Positions 54,050-62,494 of a DNA stretch of 64,000 nucleotides are shown here, piece by piece; within the stretch, counting starts at the first letter, position 1; the number at the start of each line of letters is the position of its first letter. Both the position numbers and the translations under genes were made by a program. Origin of the DNA: JASGCL01 sp965203915 (GTDB taxonomy: Bacteria > Pseudomonadota > Alphaproteobacteria > JASGCL01); the NCBI GenBank assembly GCA_965203915.1, contig OZ241918.1, positions 744,001 to 808,000 of the forward strand, written 5' to 3'. The notes under the pieces are model-generated. The model ran no database searches. It saw only the letters and a list, made by a program, of their open reading frames with translations, and was not told the DNA's origin.

Positions 54050-54522
54050 TGTTTTCTCCTTACAAAAAAGAATTGTTAAAAGAGATCGAGCAAATAATAA
54101 AAAAATTGTCCCGTCTTATATGCGCCCCACGATCGATTTATATTTGTAACGGGTTGTCTATTAAAATAATTAGAATGATGATACTAATATTGGCTATCGA
54201 TAATTCCCCATCAATATTCATTGCCAATATTGCCCCTTACATAACTCAACCCCTTACGCCGACGATTATAACAGAATAAAAACGACTGTCAAAGGCGAAA
54301 TAATAAAAATCTACCCATCGGCAAATAAAATATATTAAACAATTTTTATTTTATATAAGGCGGAACAATTTGTGGGGTTCGCGCCCATGGATGCAACCCA
54401 TGAACACAACGATGACGCACAATGATGGACGCAACGATGACGCACAATGATGGACGCAACGATGACGCACAATGATGGACGCAACGATGACGCACAACGA
54501 TGGCGCACAACAACGGATAAAT
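54050..54522. other. Intergenic region, porin 2 / DUF3576
   Basis: 473 bases. The left part is the AT-rich leader of porin 2. The right part contains the 25-bp tandem repeat at 54399-54511, directly beyond the stop of the DUF3576 gene. An ORF at 54335-54622 is only translated repeat. Confidence 0.5.
54399..54511. repeat. 25-bp tandem repeat, about 4.5 copies
   Basis: The unit is GATGGACGCAACGATGACGCACAAT-like (written GATGGACGCAAC then GATGACGCACAAT). Copies start at 54399 (diverged), 54424, 54449, 54474 (last base changed) and a 13-base partial at 54499. Copies 2 to 4 are nearly identical. Each unit is itself a near-duplicate of a 12-13 base half unit. Confidence 0.9.
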
Positions 54523-55113
54523 TTAACGTTGGGTATCGGCGATTTTTATTTCGCGGGCGCGGCTTAATATCGCCAATTCTAATTTGTTGACCATGTCGGG
54601 CGACACCGCAACATCCTGCCAATTATTACCCGTCGCGACCTGCTTAAAAACCTTAACCCTGACGGCGTCAGCACGCAAAATATTACCAAATAAAAACACA
54701 TTGATTTTGTAACGTTCATTTTGGGTTTGTTGACTGGGGATAGCCGCCCAATCGGTGATAATAACGCCGCCGAATGGGTCAACCTGGGCCATGGGCATGA
54801 AGCCCAATGTTTCCAAACTGGCACGCCATAGGTAGGTATTGACCGCGGTGTTGCTTAATGTGCCGCCGCTGCTTAAATCATTACGGTTAACACGCGAAAA
54901 ATTTTCATTGTTGTTGCCAAAGGCATAGCCAGTGCGACTGACATATCCCGTGGTTTCTTGATTAGGGCGGGTATTTTCGACAAGGTTGTTACCAATGCTG
55001 GAGCAGCCCGATAAATTGAGCGATAAAAAAGCCACGAAAGCCATGGGCGCAAACCAACGCGCGCCGCAGGATTTTAACAATATTGAGGAACCCAAAATAG
55101 ATATTAATTTCAT
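54523..55113 (-). CDS. DUF3576 family lipoprotein
   Basis: A 196-residue envelope protein. A lipobox LNLSGC puts the lipidated residue at Cys37. The body has the DUF3576 features: LWRASLETLGFMPMAQVDPFGGVIITDWA, ERYKINVFLFGNILRADAVRVKVFKQ and VNKLELAILSRAREIKIA. This family is typical of alphaproteobacteria and its function is unknown. A second Met at residue 24 cannot be the start unless the n-region is lost. Confidence 0.9.
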   Translation of the reverse strand: MKLISILGSSILLKSCGARWFAPMAFVAFLSLNLSGCSSIGNNLVENTRPNQETTGYVSRTGYAFGNNNENFSRVNRNDLSSGGTLSNTAVNTYLWRASLETLGFMPMAQVDPFGGVIITDWAAIPSQQTQNERYKINVFLFGNILRADAVRVKVFKQVATGNNWQDVAVSPDMVNKLELAILSRAREIKIADTQR

Positions 55114-55381
55114 GATTTTTTGTATAGATTATCCGTTGATGAAAATGGGCGAATGAAGCAATAGCTTACGGTTGGTATAACAACAGACTGTCAATATTGT
55201 CAATCTCAACTTGTTAGTTTTTTTACAGCTTGCGGTTATTGCGGCCTTGCTACTCGCGCCGCTGCAATTGCTTGCTACAATTTATTACAATCAATTATGC
55301 AGCGCGGGTGCGGGATGCCGAATCAAGGTTGCAAAGCAAAGTGAGAAAAAGTTATTTTCTAATTTTGCTGGCCATGGATCG

Positions 55382-56083
55382 CTAAAAAGCAGTCAAGGGC
55401 ACAATCCCCAACAATTGAGGGGAAATGATGATAGCCCAGGTGATGGCCGCGGCTATGATGATGGTGACAATAGCAGGCAGAATAAGTTTGCCAAAATTGG
55501 TAGAGATAGAATTATTTACCAATTTTTTGCCAGTTATCATCGCGGGCAACAAATTTTGCTTTTTTCCCAGCAAATACCAGAAAACAGCCAGCACATGGAC
55601 CGAGACCAAAGTTATAATAACCACGGGCATGACTTGGGTGTGGAGAAAGTTGAAGAAACCTTTCAAATCGGCATTTTGAAATAATGGCGATAATTCATGG
55701 GCATAGGTAACGCCCTCGTAAGTTTTTTGCATCGACATGCCCAGCAAGGATTGGAACCCCAAGGCCAATAAAAGCGCAAAGGTCATGGCCCAACCCAATG
55801 GCGTATGGCCATCGGTATATTCGGGTTTGCGGTTAAAAAGCGTGGGGATGTAGCGGGGAATACGGAACAAGGCGCAAATTCCAGGGATAATACGCGCTTG
55901 CTTGCTGCCGACAAAGCCCCATAAAATACGGAAAATGACCAGCATCAACACAACCTTGCCCAAGATAATATGGACGGAAAATATTTTTTGATCGGCGGTA
56001 ATAAAAAGAGCCAATATTGCCAGGGCCAAGGCCCAATGATTAATGCGAATAACGCCTTCCCAAACTTTTACTTTTTTTGTCAT
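55382..56083 (-). CDS. Cytochrome b561 family protein
   Basis: A 233-residue membrane protein. Heme-ligand histidines are probable in RINHWALAL, FSVHIILGKV, YAHELSP and LVSVHVLAVFWYLLGKK. The layout (four core helices plus a C-terminal anchor) fits the bacterial di-heme b561 / Ni-Fe hydrogenase b-subunit superfamily, likely a quinone-linked electron carrier. The frame opens upstream to 56182; I choose the ATG ending at 56083 (MTKKVKVWEG), which matches family starts. No Shine-Dalgarno site is seen. No redox partner gene is adjacent. Confidence 0.85.
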   Translation of the reverse strand: MTKKVKVWEGVIRINHWALALAILALFITADQKIFSVHIILGKVVLMLVIFRILWGFVGSKQARIIPGICALFRIPRYIPTLFNRKPEYTDGHTPLGWAMTFALLLALGFQSLLGMSMQKTYEGVTYAHELSPLFQNADLKGFFNFLHTQVMPVVIITLVSVHVLAVFWYLLGKKQNLLPAMITGKKLVNNSISTNFGKLILPAIVTIIIAAAITWAIIISPQLLGIVPLTAF

Positions 56084-56219
56084 TTTTTTATAAATAGATA
56101 GATAGAGTATGTTGTATTGATGATTGTTTTTGATGTGTTGAGTGTAAGTGATTCCCAACAATCGGTCAAGTATCAAAACCACCCCCTTTTAGGCAAGCTT
56201 TTTACTACAAGGGGCGTTT

Positions 56220-57302
56220 TTAGTCTTTCAAAGCAATAAAGCTCGCGGGCTTGGCGCATATATAAAGTGTGGTGCCAATGGCATGGGCATAATCGTCGCC
56301 CTTTAAACGGGTTGGGTTTTGTTCGCTGGTGCGGATAATAAAACCGCTTTTGCATTTTACATGATAAAATGTGAAGTTGCCTTGATAAGAAAATCCAACC
56401 ACTTTACCTTCGCAGATGCTATCGGCGGTTTTTGTTTCGCTGATAAAGAGTTTCTCAGGGCGAATCGCCAAACTGACGGTTTGCCCAATGGTCAGCCAGG
56501 CGGGTGCGGCGATGTCAACATCCTGCCCCAATTGTTTGCAGGACAGGGTGGCAAGGCTGGCGGATTTTTTGATAACCTTGGCATCGTCAAACAAATTAAC
56601 CGAACCAATAAAATCGGCGGTGAAGCGAGTCTCAGGGTATTCATAAATTTGCCCTGGCGTGCCGATTTGCATTATTTTTCCATTGTTCATGATAGCCATG
56701 CGCTCGGCAAGGCCCAAAGCCTCCGACTGGTCATGGGTGACAACAATGAATGTTACGCCCGTTTCACGCTGCAACCTGGTTAATTCAACTTGCATCGCGT
56801 GGCGTAATTTTGCATCCAGCGCCGACAATGGCTCATCCAGCAACAATACCTTGGGTTGCTTCACCAAGGCACGTGCCAAGGCAACGCGCTGCCTCTGACC
56901 ACCTGATAATTGTTCGGGCATGCGGTCTTGATATTGAGTCATATGAACCTGCTCCAACGCTTGCTTGACGCGTTGTTGAACATCGGCCTTGCTGCGTTTT
57001 TCTATCTTTAACCCATAAGCAATATTGTCAGAAACCGACATATGGGGAAAAACGGCGTAGGATTGAAACACCATGTTGACAGGGCGTTTTTCGGGGGGGA
57101 AGCCCGCGGCATCCTCCCCATTGATAAGCACCCGCCCCGATGTGGGAACTTCGAACCCTGCTATCATGCGCAACAGCGTCGTCTTGCCACAACCCGACGG
57201 CCCGAGCAAAGCAAAGAATTCATTTTCTTTTATGTCGATGCTGACATTGTCAACCGCGGTTGATTTGCCAAATATTTTGGTTACATGTTCGATGGTTATC
57301 AT
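56220..57302 (-). CDS. potA: Polyamine ABC transporter ATP-binding protein
   Basis: A 360-residue ATPase. Walker A GPSGCGKTT, Q-loop VFQSYAVFPH, signature LSGGQRQRVALARAL, Walker B VLLLDEPLSALD and the switch His are all present. A C-terminal TOBE-type domain follows (about 240-360). It is last in the potD-B-C-A unit. It could equally be called PotG; the substrate is spermidine or putrescine by family. Confidence 0.93.
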   Translation of the reverse strand: MITIEHVTKIFGKSTAVDNVSIDIKENEFFALLGPSGCGKTTLLRMIAGFEVPTSGRVLINGEDAAGFPPEKRPVNMVFQSYAVFPHMSVSDNIAYGLKIEKRSKADVQQRVKQALEQVHMTQYQDRMPEQLSGGQRQRVALARALVKQPKVLLLDEPLSALDAKLRHAMQVELTRLQRETGVTFIVVTHDQSEALGLAERMAIMNNGKIMQIGTPGQIYEYPETRFTADFIGSVNLFDDAKVIKKSASLATLSCKQLGQDVDIAAPAWLTIGQTVSLAIRPEKLFISETKTADSICEGKVVGFSYQGNFTFYHVKCKSGFIIRTSEQNPTRLKGDDYAHAIGTTLYICAKPASFIALKD

Positions 57303-57312
57303 TTTTTTTCTC

Positions 57313-58161
57313 CTATTTTTTGATGGTGGTGGTTTGTTGTAATTTTAAACCGATGTAAACCGCTATCAGGGTAATAAGTATCAGCAAGGTAAAGGTTGCG
57401 TTATAATCAGGCGTTATACCGCGCCGTGCCGCCGAAAATATTTTAACGGGCAGGGTGACACTGTCGGGCCCACCCGTGAAGAAGGTAATGATGAAATCAT
57501 CGAGCGATAGGGTGAAGGCCATCAAAGCGCCAGCAATGATGGCGGGTTTAAGGAAAGGAAGGAGGATGTCGCGCAATGCCGCGGCTTCGCTCGCACCCAA
57601 ATCGCGCGCCGCCAATTCTAATTCAGGGTTAAAACCCGACAGGCGCGAGCGAATAATCATGGTGACAAAGGGAAAAGAAAAAGAAACATGGGCCAAAGTA
57701 ATGGAAGAAAGGCTTAGTGGCCAAGGTAGGTCATTGGGCCAGCCAACCCGCGAGAAAAAAACAAGGAAGGCCACGCCCATACAAATTTCGGGAATAACCA
57801 GGGGCAAGCCCAGCATGCCATCGGTGATGGGTTTGAATCGAAAATTATAACGCCACATGGCGATGCCCGACATCACCCCCAAGACGGTTGATATCAAGGT
57901 GTTAAAAAAAGCTATGGACAGCGAATTGACAAACGCACTCAACAATTCATCGTTGGCAAAGGCCAGCGGATAATTGGCGAGGGTGAAACCTTCCCATTTA
58001 ATATTATAACGCGCCGCATCGTTAAAGCTGAAAATAATAATCCAGACGATGGGGGCATAAAGAAAAAACACCACCGCCGCCAAGAAAACCCGCATCCAAG
58101 TTCTTTTGGTGTAATCCAGTGGGCCTATAAATTTTTTGCTGCTTAAGTTTTTATGGCGCAT
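57313..58161 (-). CDS. potC: Polyamine ABC transporter permease (PotC/PotI-like)
   Basis: A 282-residue permease with six predicted helices. The EAA loop that contacts the ATPase reads LELAARDLGASEAAALRDIL (about residues 180-200). It lies ten bases upstream of potA and three bases after potB. The N-terminal helix FLAAVVFFLYAPIVWIIIFSFND is typical. Confidence 0.93.
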   Translation of the reverse strand: MRHKNLSSKKFIGPLDYTKRTWMRVFLAAVVFFLYAPIVWIIIFSFNDAARYNIKWEGFTLANYPLAFANDELLSAFVNSLSIAFFNTLISTVLGVMSGIAMWRYNFRFKPITDGMLGLPLVIPEICMGVAFLVFFSRVGWPNDLPWPLSLSSITLAHVSFSFPFVTMIIRSRLSGFNPELELAARDLGASEAAALRDILLPFLKPAIIAGALMAFTLSLDDFIITFFTGGPDSVTLPVKIFSAARRGITPDYNATFTLLILITLIAVYIGLKLQQTTTIKK

Positions 58162-58164
58162 GAT

Positions 58165-59094
58165 TTAACTTCCCCTTATTTTCTGTTCGCTACGATTTTC
58201 AAGATAACTACGTATCGCCAGGGCACCAAATGTTATATACATCAATAAAAAAGATAAGGCGGCACCAAACGGCAAGTCGTTGGCACTATGAAATTGTTGT
58301 TCGATGATATTGCCGATTAAAAACCAATTGGGATTACCCAACAAAGTGGGAATATAAAAAGCACCCAGGGCAGGAATAAAAACAAGAATAATGCCCGAGG
58401 TTAATCCGCTGGAGGTCATCGGCAGGATGATAGAAAAAAAGGTGCGCAATTGACTGGCACCAAGGTCAAGCGAGGCTTCGATATAACTTTTGTCCAAACG
58501 TTCAAGCGAGCTGTAGATGGGTAATATCATAAAGGGGATGAAAGAATAAACCACACCAAGGTAAACCGAAAAGCCAGTATTCATCATTTGGATGGGAGTA
58601 TAATCGCCCTGTAGCCAGGCAACACCCAGCAACGCAAATAGTTTTTGTCCCAAAAGCCACAGCCAAGACAAAAGGCTGTTGATGGTGCCTTGGTCGCGGA
58701 TAATAGCAATCAGGCCATAGGTACGAATGAGGACATTGATCCAAAAAGGTAAAATAACCACCAATAACAACCAGGGTTGCCATTTTTTATCAACGAAGCA
58801 CATGGCGATGGCCACGGGGTAGGCAATGACAACGCATATCAGGGTAGCGATGGCAACAACCAGGAATGATTTGGCAAATATAAGCAGGTAGATGGGTTCA
58901 AAAATACGGGCGTAATTTGATAATGTCCAAGAAATATCGATGGTGGTGAGGCCCGTTTTTTGCCCAAAGGAATAAACCCATACCATGGCAATGGGCACAA
59001 TGAACAAAGCCACCAACCATACCCAAGGGGGCAGGTTGAGCAACAACATCAACCATTTGTTTTTTTCGGTGGGGTTTTTTGTAACCAGGCTCAT
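58165..59094 (-). CDS. potB: Polyamine ABC transporter permease (PotB/PotH-like)
   Basis: A 309-residue permease with six predicted helices and an EAA loop YIEASLDLGASQLRTFFSII at about residues 215-235. NVLIRTYGLIAII is typical of PotB/PotH. It follows potD after 143 bases that hold a strong stem-loop, so its expression may be lower than that of the binding protein. Confidence 0.93.
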   Translation of the reverse strand: MSLVTKNPTEKNKWLMLLLNLPPWVWLVALFIVPIAMVWVYSFGQKTGLTTIDISWTLSNYARIFEPIYLLIFAKSFLVVAIATLICVVIAYPVAIAMCFVDKKWQPWLLLVVILPFWINVLIRTYGLIAIIRDQGTINSLLSWLWLLGQKLFALLGVAWLQGDYTPIQMMNTGFSVYLGVVYSFIPFMILPIYSSLERLDKSYIEASLDLGASQLRTFFSIILPMTSSGLTSGIILVFIPALGAFYIPTLLGNPNWFLIGNIIEQQFHSANDLPFGAALSFLLMYITFGALAIRSYLENRSEQKIRGS

Positions 59095-59159
59095 AATGGG
59101 ATGTTAGGCGAACAATAGAATAATATGATTAATGGGAATGGATACAATATTAAAGAAAC

Positions 59160-59185
59160 GGTCGGGTAAAAAAATTTACCCGACC
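59160..59185 (-). terminator. Intercistronic stem-loop, potD / potB
   Basis: A perfect 11-bp stem (59160-59170 with 59175-59185) with a four-base loop. On the minus strand GTTTCTTT follows. It may partly terminate transcription or protect the potD mRNA end. Confidence 0.6.
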
Positions 59186-59237
59186 ATCTCTTTTATGTTG
59201 TTAGCTAGAATCTAGCTTAAAAAAATTTGCGATTTTT

Positions 59238-60320
59238 TTAAGCTGCTTGAACGCGTGTCCAAGCTTCATCCATGGCTCGGGCGTTTTCTTCGCCCAAATA
59301 CAGGGTTGATTCATATTTTTTCCGCACATCGGCCGTGGGCCATAAGATGGGATCTTTTTTATAAGAATCAGGCATCAAATTATAGGCCGCTTCATTCGGT
59401 GTGGAATAGCCGATGGTTTCGGTGATGGCTTTGGCAACCTGCGCATCCATTATATAATTAATGAAGGCATGGGCGTTTTCGGGGTGCGGTGCGCCCTTGG
59501 GGATGGCGATGCAGTCTTGAAACCACAAACCACCTTCTTTGGCGAAGGCAAAAGCAACATCCTTGTCGCTTTGATTAACTTGCCAAATATCACCCGACCA
59601 TTCCAAACAAACATCGACGTCTTTGGCGACCAACATATCTTGCCCTGTATCAGGGGCGAAGGCGCGGATATTTTTCTTCTGAGCGATGATAAGGTCAGCG
59701 GCCTTGTTGATTTGTTTTTTGTCGGTCATGTTGTATTTGTAACCCAAATATTTGCCAGCATGGCGCAGGGCGGTGGTTGATTCCGATTGCAAAGCAATAC
59801 GTTTTGCAAATTTGTCTGAATCAAAAAGCCATTTTAAGGTTGCCATGTTGGTATCCTTGGTAACTGATTTGCGATAACCAATACCCATCGACCCCGTTTG
59901 ATAGGGCAGGCTGTATTTGCGCCGAGGATCAAACTCCGAATCCAAAAATATTTTGAACAGGTTTTTCATGTTGGGTAATTTACCATGGTCAAGCGGCATA
60001 AGCATGTTGGCTTGAATCATACGTTGTACATAATCGCTGGTGGGAACAATGACATCATAGCCTTGATTGCCTTCGCGCAATTTCCCAAACAATTCGTCGT
60101 TATCGCTAAACAAACTCATTTTAACTTTTATACCCGTTGTTTTGTTAAAATCGGCCAGGGTGGTCTTGCCGATGTAGGTATCCCAGTTGAAGAAATTAAG
60201 TTTTTTTTCTTCGGCGGCGAAAGACTTTTGGAAGCCCTCCAGCTGAAAAGCAATACCCGCCACGGCACCCGAGCCTAAAACCCCAAGTGCCGAACGGCGA
60301 TTTAATTTTTTTTGCATCAT
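59238..60320 (-). CDS. potD: Polyamine-binding periplasmic protein
   Basis: A 360-residue binding protein of the PotD/PotF family. A twin-arginine signal (LNRRSALGVLGSGAVAG, Arg8-Arg9) suggests Tat export, unlike the Sec signal of E. coli PotD. The mature part has NFFNWDTYIG, YDVIVPTSDYV, YQTGSMGIGYRK and the late DEAWTRV motif. It heads the potD-B-C-A unit; two promoter candidates lie upstream (60377-60404 and 60428-60456). Confidence 0.93.
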   Translation of the reverse strand: MMQKKLNRRSALGVLGSGAVAGIAFQLEGFQKSFAAEEKKLNFFNWDTYIGKTTLADFNKTTGIKVKMSLFSDNDELFGKLREGNQGYDVIVPTSDYVQRMIQANMLMPLDHGKLPNMKNLFKIFLDSEFDPRRKYSLPYQTGSMGIGYRKSVTKDTNMATLKWLFDSDKFAKRIALQSESTTALRHAGKYLGYKYNMTDKKQINKAADLIIAQKKNIRAFAPDTGQDMLVAKDVDVCLEWSGDIWQVNQSDKDVAFAFAKEGGLWFQDCIAIPKGAPHPENAHAFINYIMDAQVAKAITETIGYSTPNEAAYNLMPDSYKKDPILWPTADVRKKYESTLYLGEENARAMDEAWTRVQAA

Positions 60321-60376
60321 TTTTTTTCTTTCTTTGTTGATAATGTTATTTTTTGATGACCTTTATGGCGCGCTCC

Positions 60377-60404
60377 ATTCTACTCTCTTTTTAGTTTCTG
60401 TAAA
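60377..60404 (-). promoter_or_regulatory. Promoter candidate P1 for potD
   Basis: Minus-strand TTTACA (60399-60404) and TAGAAT (60377-60382) are 16 bases apart, about 55 bases before the potD ATG. Confidence 0.45.
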
Positions 60405-60427
60405 GCGACTTTTTGTCTTTTTGCTAT

Positions 60428-60456
60428 TTTATATTACTTTTATAATATTAACTCAA
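60428..60456 (-). promoter_or_regulatory. Promoter candidate P2 for potD
   Basis: Minus-strand TTGAGT (60451-60456) and TATAAA (60428-60433) are 17 bases apart in AT-rich DNA, about 105 bases before the potD ATG. Confidence 0.5.
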
Positions 60457-60517
60457 CTTTAAATATAATTTATACCAGGTCGCGCTTGACGGTATTCATG
60501 CTTTTTTATGGTTTTCA

Positions 60518-61636
60518 TCATTCCAACGGCAATTGGTCTTCGATAATAATTTGTTTTTTGGGCTTGATTTTTAAGTAATCATAACCTTCCTTACCCAAAA
60601 CGCGGCCACGGCTGGTGCGAATCACGAAGCCTTTTTGAATCAAAAATGGTTCAACCACCTCTTCCAATATATCTTTTTCATTGCCCAAGGCCGCGGATAG
60701 GTTATCAATCCCTGTCGGCCCGCCATCATAAAGTTCGGCTAGGCATTTTAAATATTTGCGGTCGAGGTCATCGAGCCCCAAACCATCGATGGATAGATGG
60801 TCCATAGCCTTGATAACCATATCTTGGTTAATAACAGCCAGGTTGTTGATGACGCCATGGTCGCGCACGCGGCGGGTTAGCCGCCCCGCGACGCGTGGTG
60901 TGCCGCGGCTCCGTTTGGCAATTTCTTGCGCCCCCTGGTCGCCTAACTTGATATTAAAAATATTGGTTTGACGGGTGACGATGGCCGCCAATTCATTTTC
61001 GTTATAAAAATCAAGGTGAAGGGATAGACCGAAGCGATCGCGCAGTGGTTTGGCTATTAACCCCGCGCGCGTTGTCGCGGCGATAAGGGTGAAGGGTTTA
61101 AGGTTGATGCGCACCGATTTTGCCGATGGCCCTTCACCAATCAAAATATCAATTTGAAAATCTTCCATCGCCGAATATAAAATTTCTTCGACCGAGGGGT
61201 TAAGGCGGTGAATTTCATCAATGAACAAAACATCATTTTCTTGCAACGCGGTTAGGATGGCGGCGATGTCGCCCGCGCGGGTGAGGACAGGCCCCGCGGT
61301 GGCGCGAAAATTGACGCCAAGTTCATAAGCAACTATCTGCGCCAGGGTTGTTTTGCCAAGCCCAGGCGGGCCAAAAAATAATAAATGATCCATCGCGGCG
61401 GCGCGTTGTTTGGCCGACAGGATAGCCATCGACAGGTTTTTTTTTAATTGCTCCTGCCCCACAAAATTTTCCAAAGCTTTTGGTCTGATGCTTGGCGCGT
61501 CATCGCTGGCACTAGGGGGGGGATGATGGGGCATGTTATTTTTTGTGGCGGCGGCGCGCCCTGGCTGGTCGTTGTCATCGTCGGCAATTTTTTGCGCGGC
61601 GTCGATGATGCGGTGGATGTTGCGGTTGTTGTCCAT
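60518..61636 (-). CDS. ruvB: Holliday junction branch migration ATPase RuvB
   Basis: A 372-residue AAA+ motor. Walker A FFGPPGLGKTTLAQ, Walker B LFIDEIHRLNPSVEE, sensor 1 ATTRAGLIAKPLRDRFG and arginine RGTPRVAGRLTRRVRD are present, and the C-terminal winged helix ends ...GKEGYDYL. An N-terminal extension of about 45 residues, Asp/Pro/Asn-rich, makes it longer than the 336-residue E. coli protein. ruvC and ruvA, which usually precede ruvB, are not present. Confidence 0.96.
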   Translation of the reverse strand: MDNNRNIHRIIDAAQKIADDDNDQPGRAAATKNNMPHHPPPSASDDAPSIRPKALENFVGQEQLKKNLSMAILSAKQRAAAMDHLLFFGPPGLGKTTLAQIVAYELGVNFRATAGPVLTRAGDIAAILTALQENDVLFIDEIHRLNPSVEEILYSAMEDFQIDILIGEGPSAKSVRINLKPFTLIAATTRAGLIAKPLRDRFGLSLHLDFYNENELAAIVTRQTNIFNIKLGDQGAQEIAKRSRGTPRVAGRLTRRVRDHGVINNLAVINQDMVIKAMDHLSIDGLGLDDLDRKYLKCLAELYDGGPTGIDNLSAALGNEKDILEEVVEPFLIQKGFVIRTSRGRVLGKEGYDYLKIKPKKQIIIEDQLPLE

Positions 61637-61793
61637 GACAATATTCTAACAGGATTCTAACAATATTCTAACATAGGGTTGTCATGCCAGCCACGGTATG
61701 ACGGGTGATGAATGGTGGATTATATTTATGGGATAGGACATTTGTTGCTTTACTTCTAGCTTGATTCTGTCTATTTTTTCAACCAAGTAAAAA

Positions 61794-62492
61794 ATGGCAA
61801 AAGGATTATTTATTGTTTTCGAAGGCATAGATGGCTCTGGCAAAACCAGCCAAGCCAAAAAATTGCAGCAATTCATGGTGGCGGCGGGGCGCGAAGTTAT
61901 CATGACCGAAGAACCGCGCAAAAAATCTTTGGGACAATGGGTAAGGCAGAAATTGCTGCATACCCGCCATTTATCGGATGATAACCAGCAAGCGGGCAGC
62001 GATAAGGCTTATCCGTCATTACCCAGCAGCGAATGGCAAAAAGAAATAGATAATATAACCATGGTTTACATGTTGTTGGCGGCGCGCGCCGAACATGTGG
62101 CCGATGTTATTTTGCCCGCCCTGGCGGCAGGCAAGGTGGTGATTTGCGACCGATTTTCCCACTCAACCTTGGCTTACCAGGGTTATGGCGCGGGGGTTGA
62201 TATTGAATTGATAGAAAAATTAAGCCAGCCGATTAACGCGATGGTAAAACCCGACAGGGTTTTTTTGATTGATATCGCGCCGCAAGCCGCGCGATTACGG
62301 CTTGAAATGGGGCGCGAAGGCAAAGACACCATGGAAGAAAAACCCATCGAATTTTTTGAAAAGGTCAGGTTGGGTTTTTTGGACATTGCCAGGGACGACC
62401 CGTTGTTGGTGAAAATTATCGATGGGCATGATAAGGAAGAGGTGGTGGCAGCGGCCATAGAAAAAAACATTCAGCCATTATTGAAACACTAA
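61794..62492 (+). CDS. tmk: Thymidylate kinase
   Basis: A 232-residue dTMP kinase. P-loop FEGIDGSGKTSQ, VICDRFSHSTLAYQG (DRF variant of DR[YH]) and LID LEMGREGKDTMEE are visible. An extra segment of about 20 residues (LSDDNQQAGSDKAYPSLPSS, about 61-80) separates the dTMP-binding parts. It leads the tmk-holB-metG order common in alphaproteobacteria. Confidence 0.95.
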   Translation: MAKGLFIVFEGIDGSGKTSQAKKLQQFMVAAGREVIMTEEPRKKSLGQWVRQKLLHTRHLSDDNQQAGSDKAYPSLPSSEWQKEIDNITMVYMLLAARAEHVADVILPALAAGKVVICDRFSHSTLAYQGYGAGVDIELIEKLSQPINAMVKPDRVFLIDIAPQAARLRLEMGREGKDTMEEKPIEFFEKVRLGFLDIARDDPLLVKIIDGHDKEEVVAAAIEKNIQPLLKH

Positions 62493-62494
62493 CC

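Noticed and set aside
54335..54622. Minus-strand ORF of 95 codons with repeated RHRC/HCASS peptides
   Set aside because: It is the 25-bp tandem repeat translated; it overlaps the DUF3576 gene and has no ribosome-binding site.
55211..55684. Plus-strand ORF of 157 codons
   Set aside because: It runs antisense through the cytochrome b561 gene, which has clear membrane segments and heme ligands.
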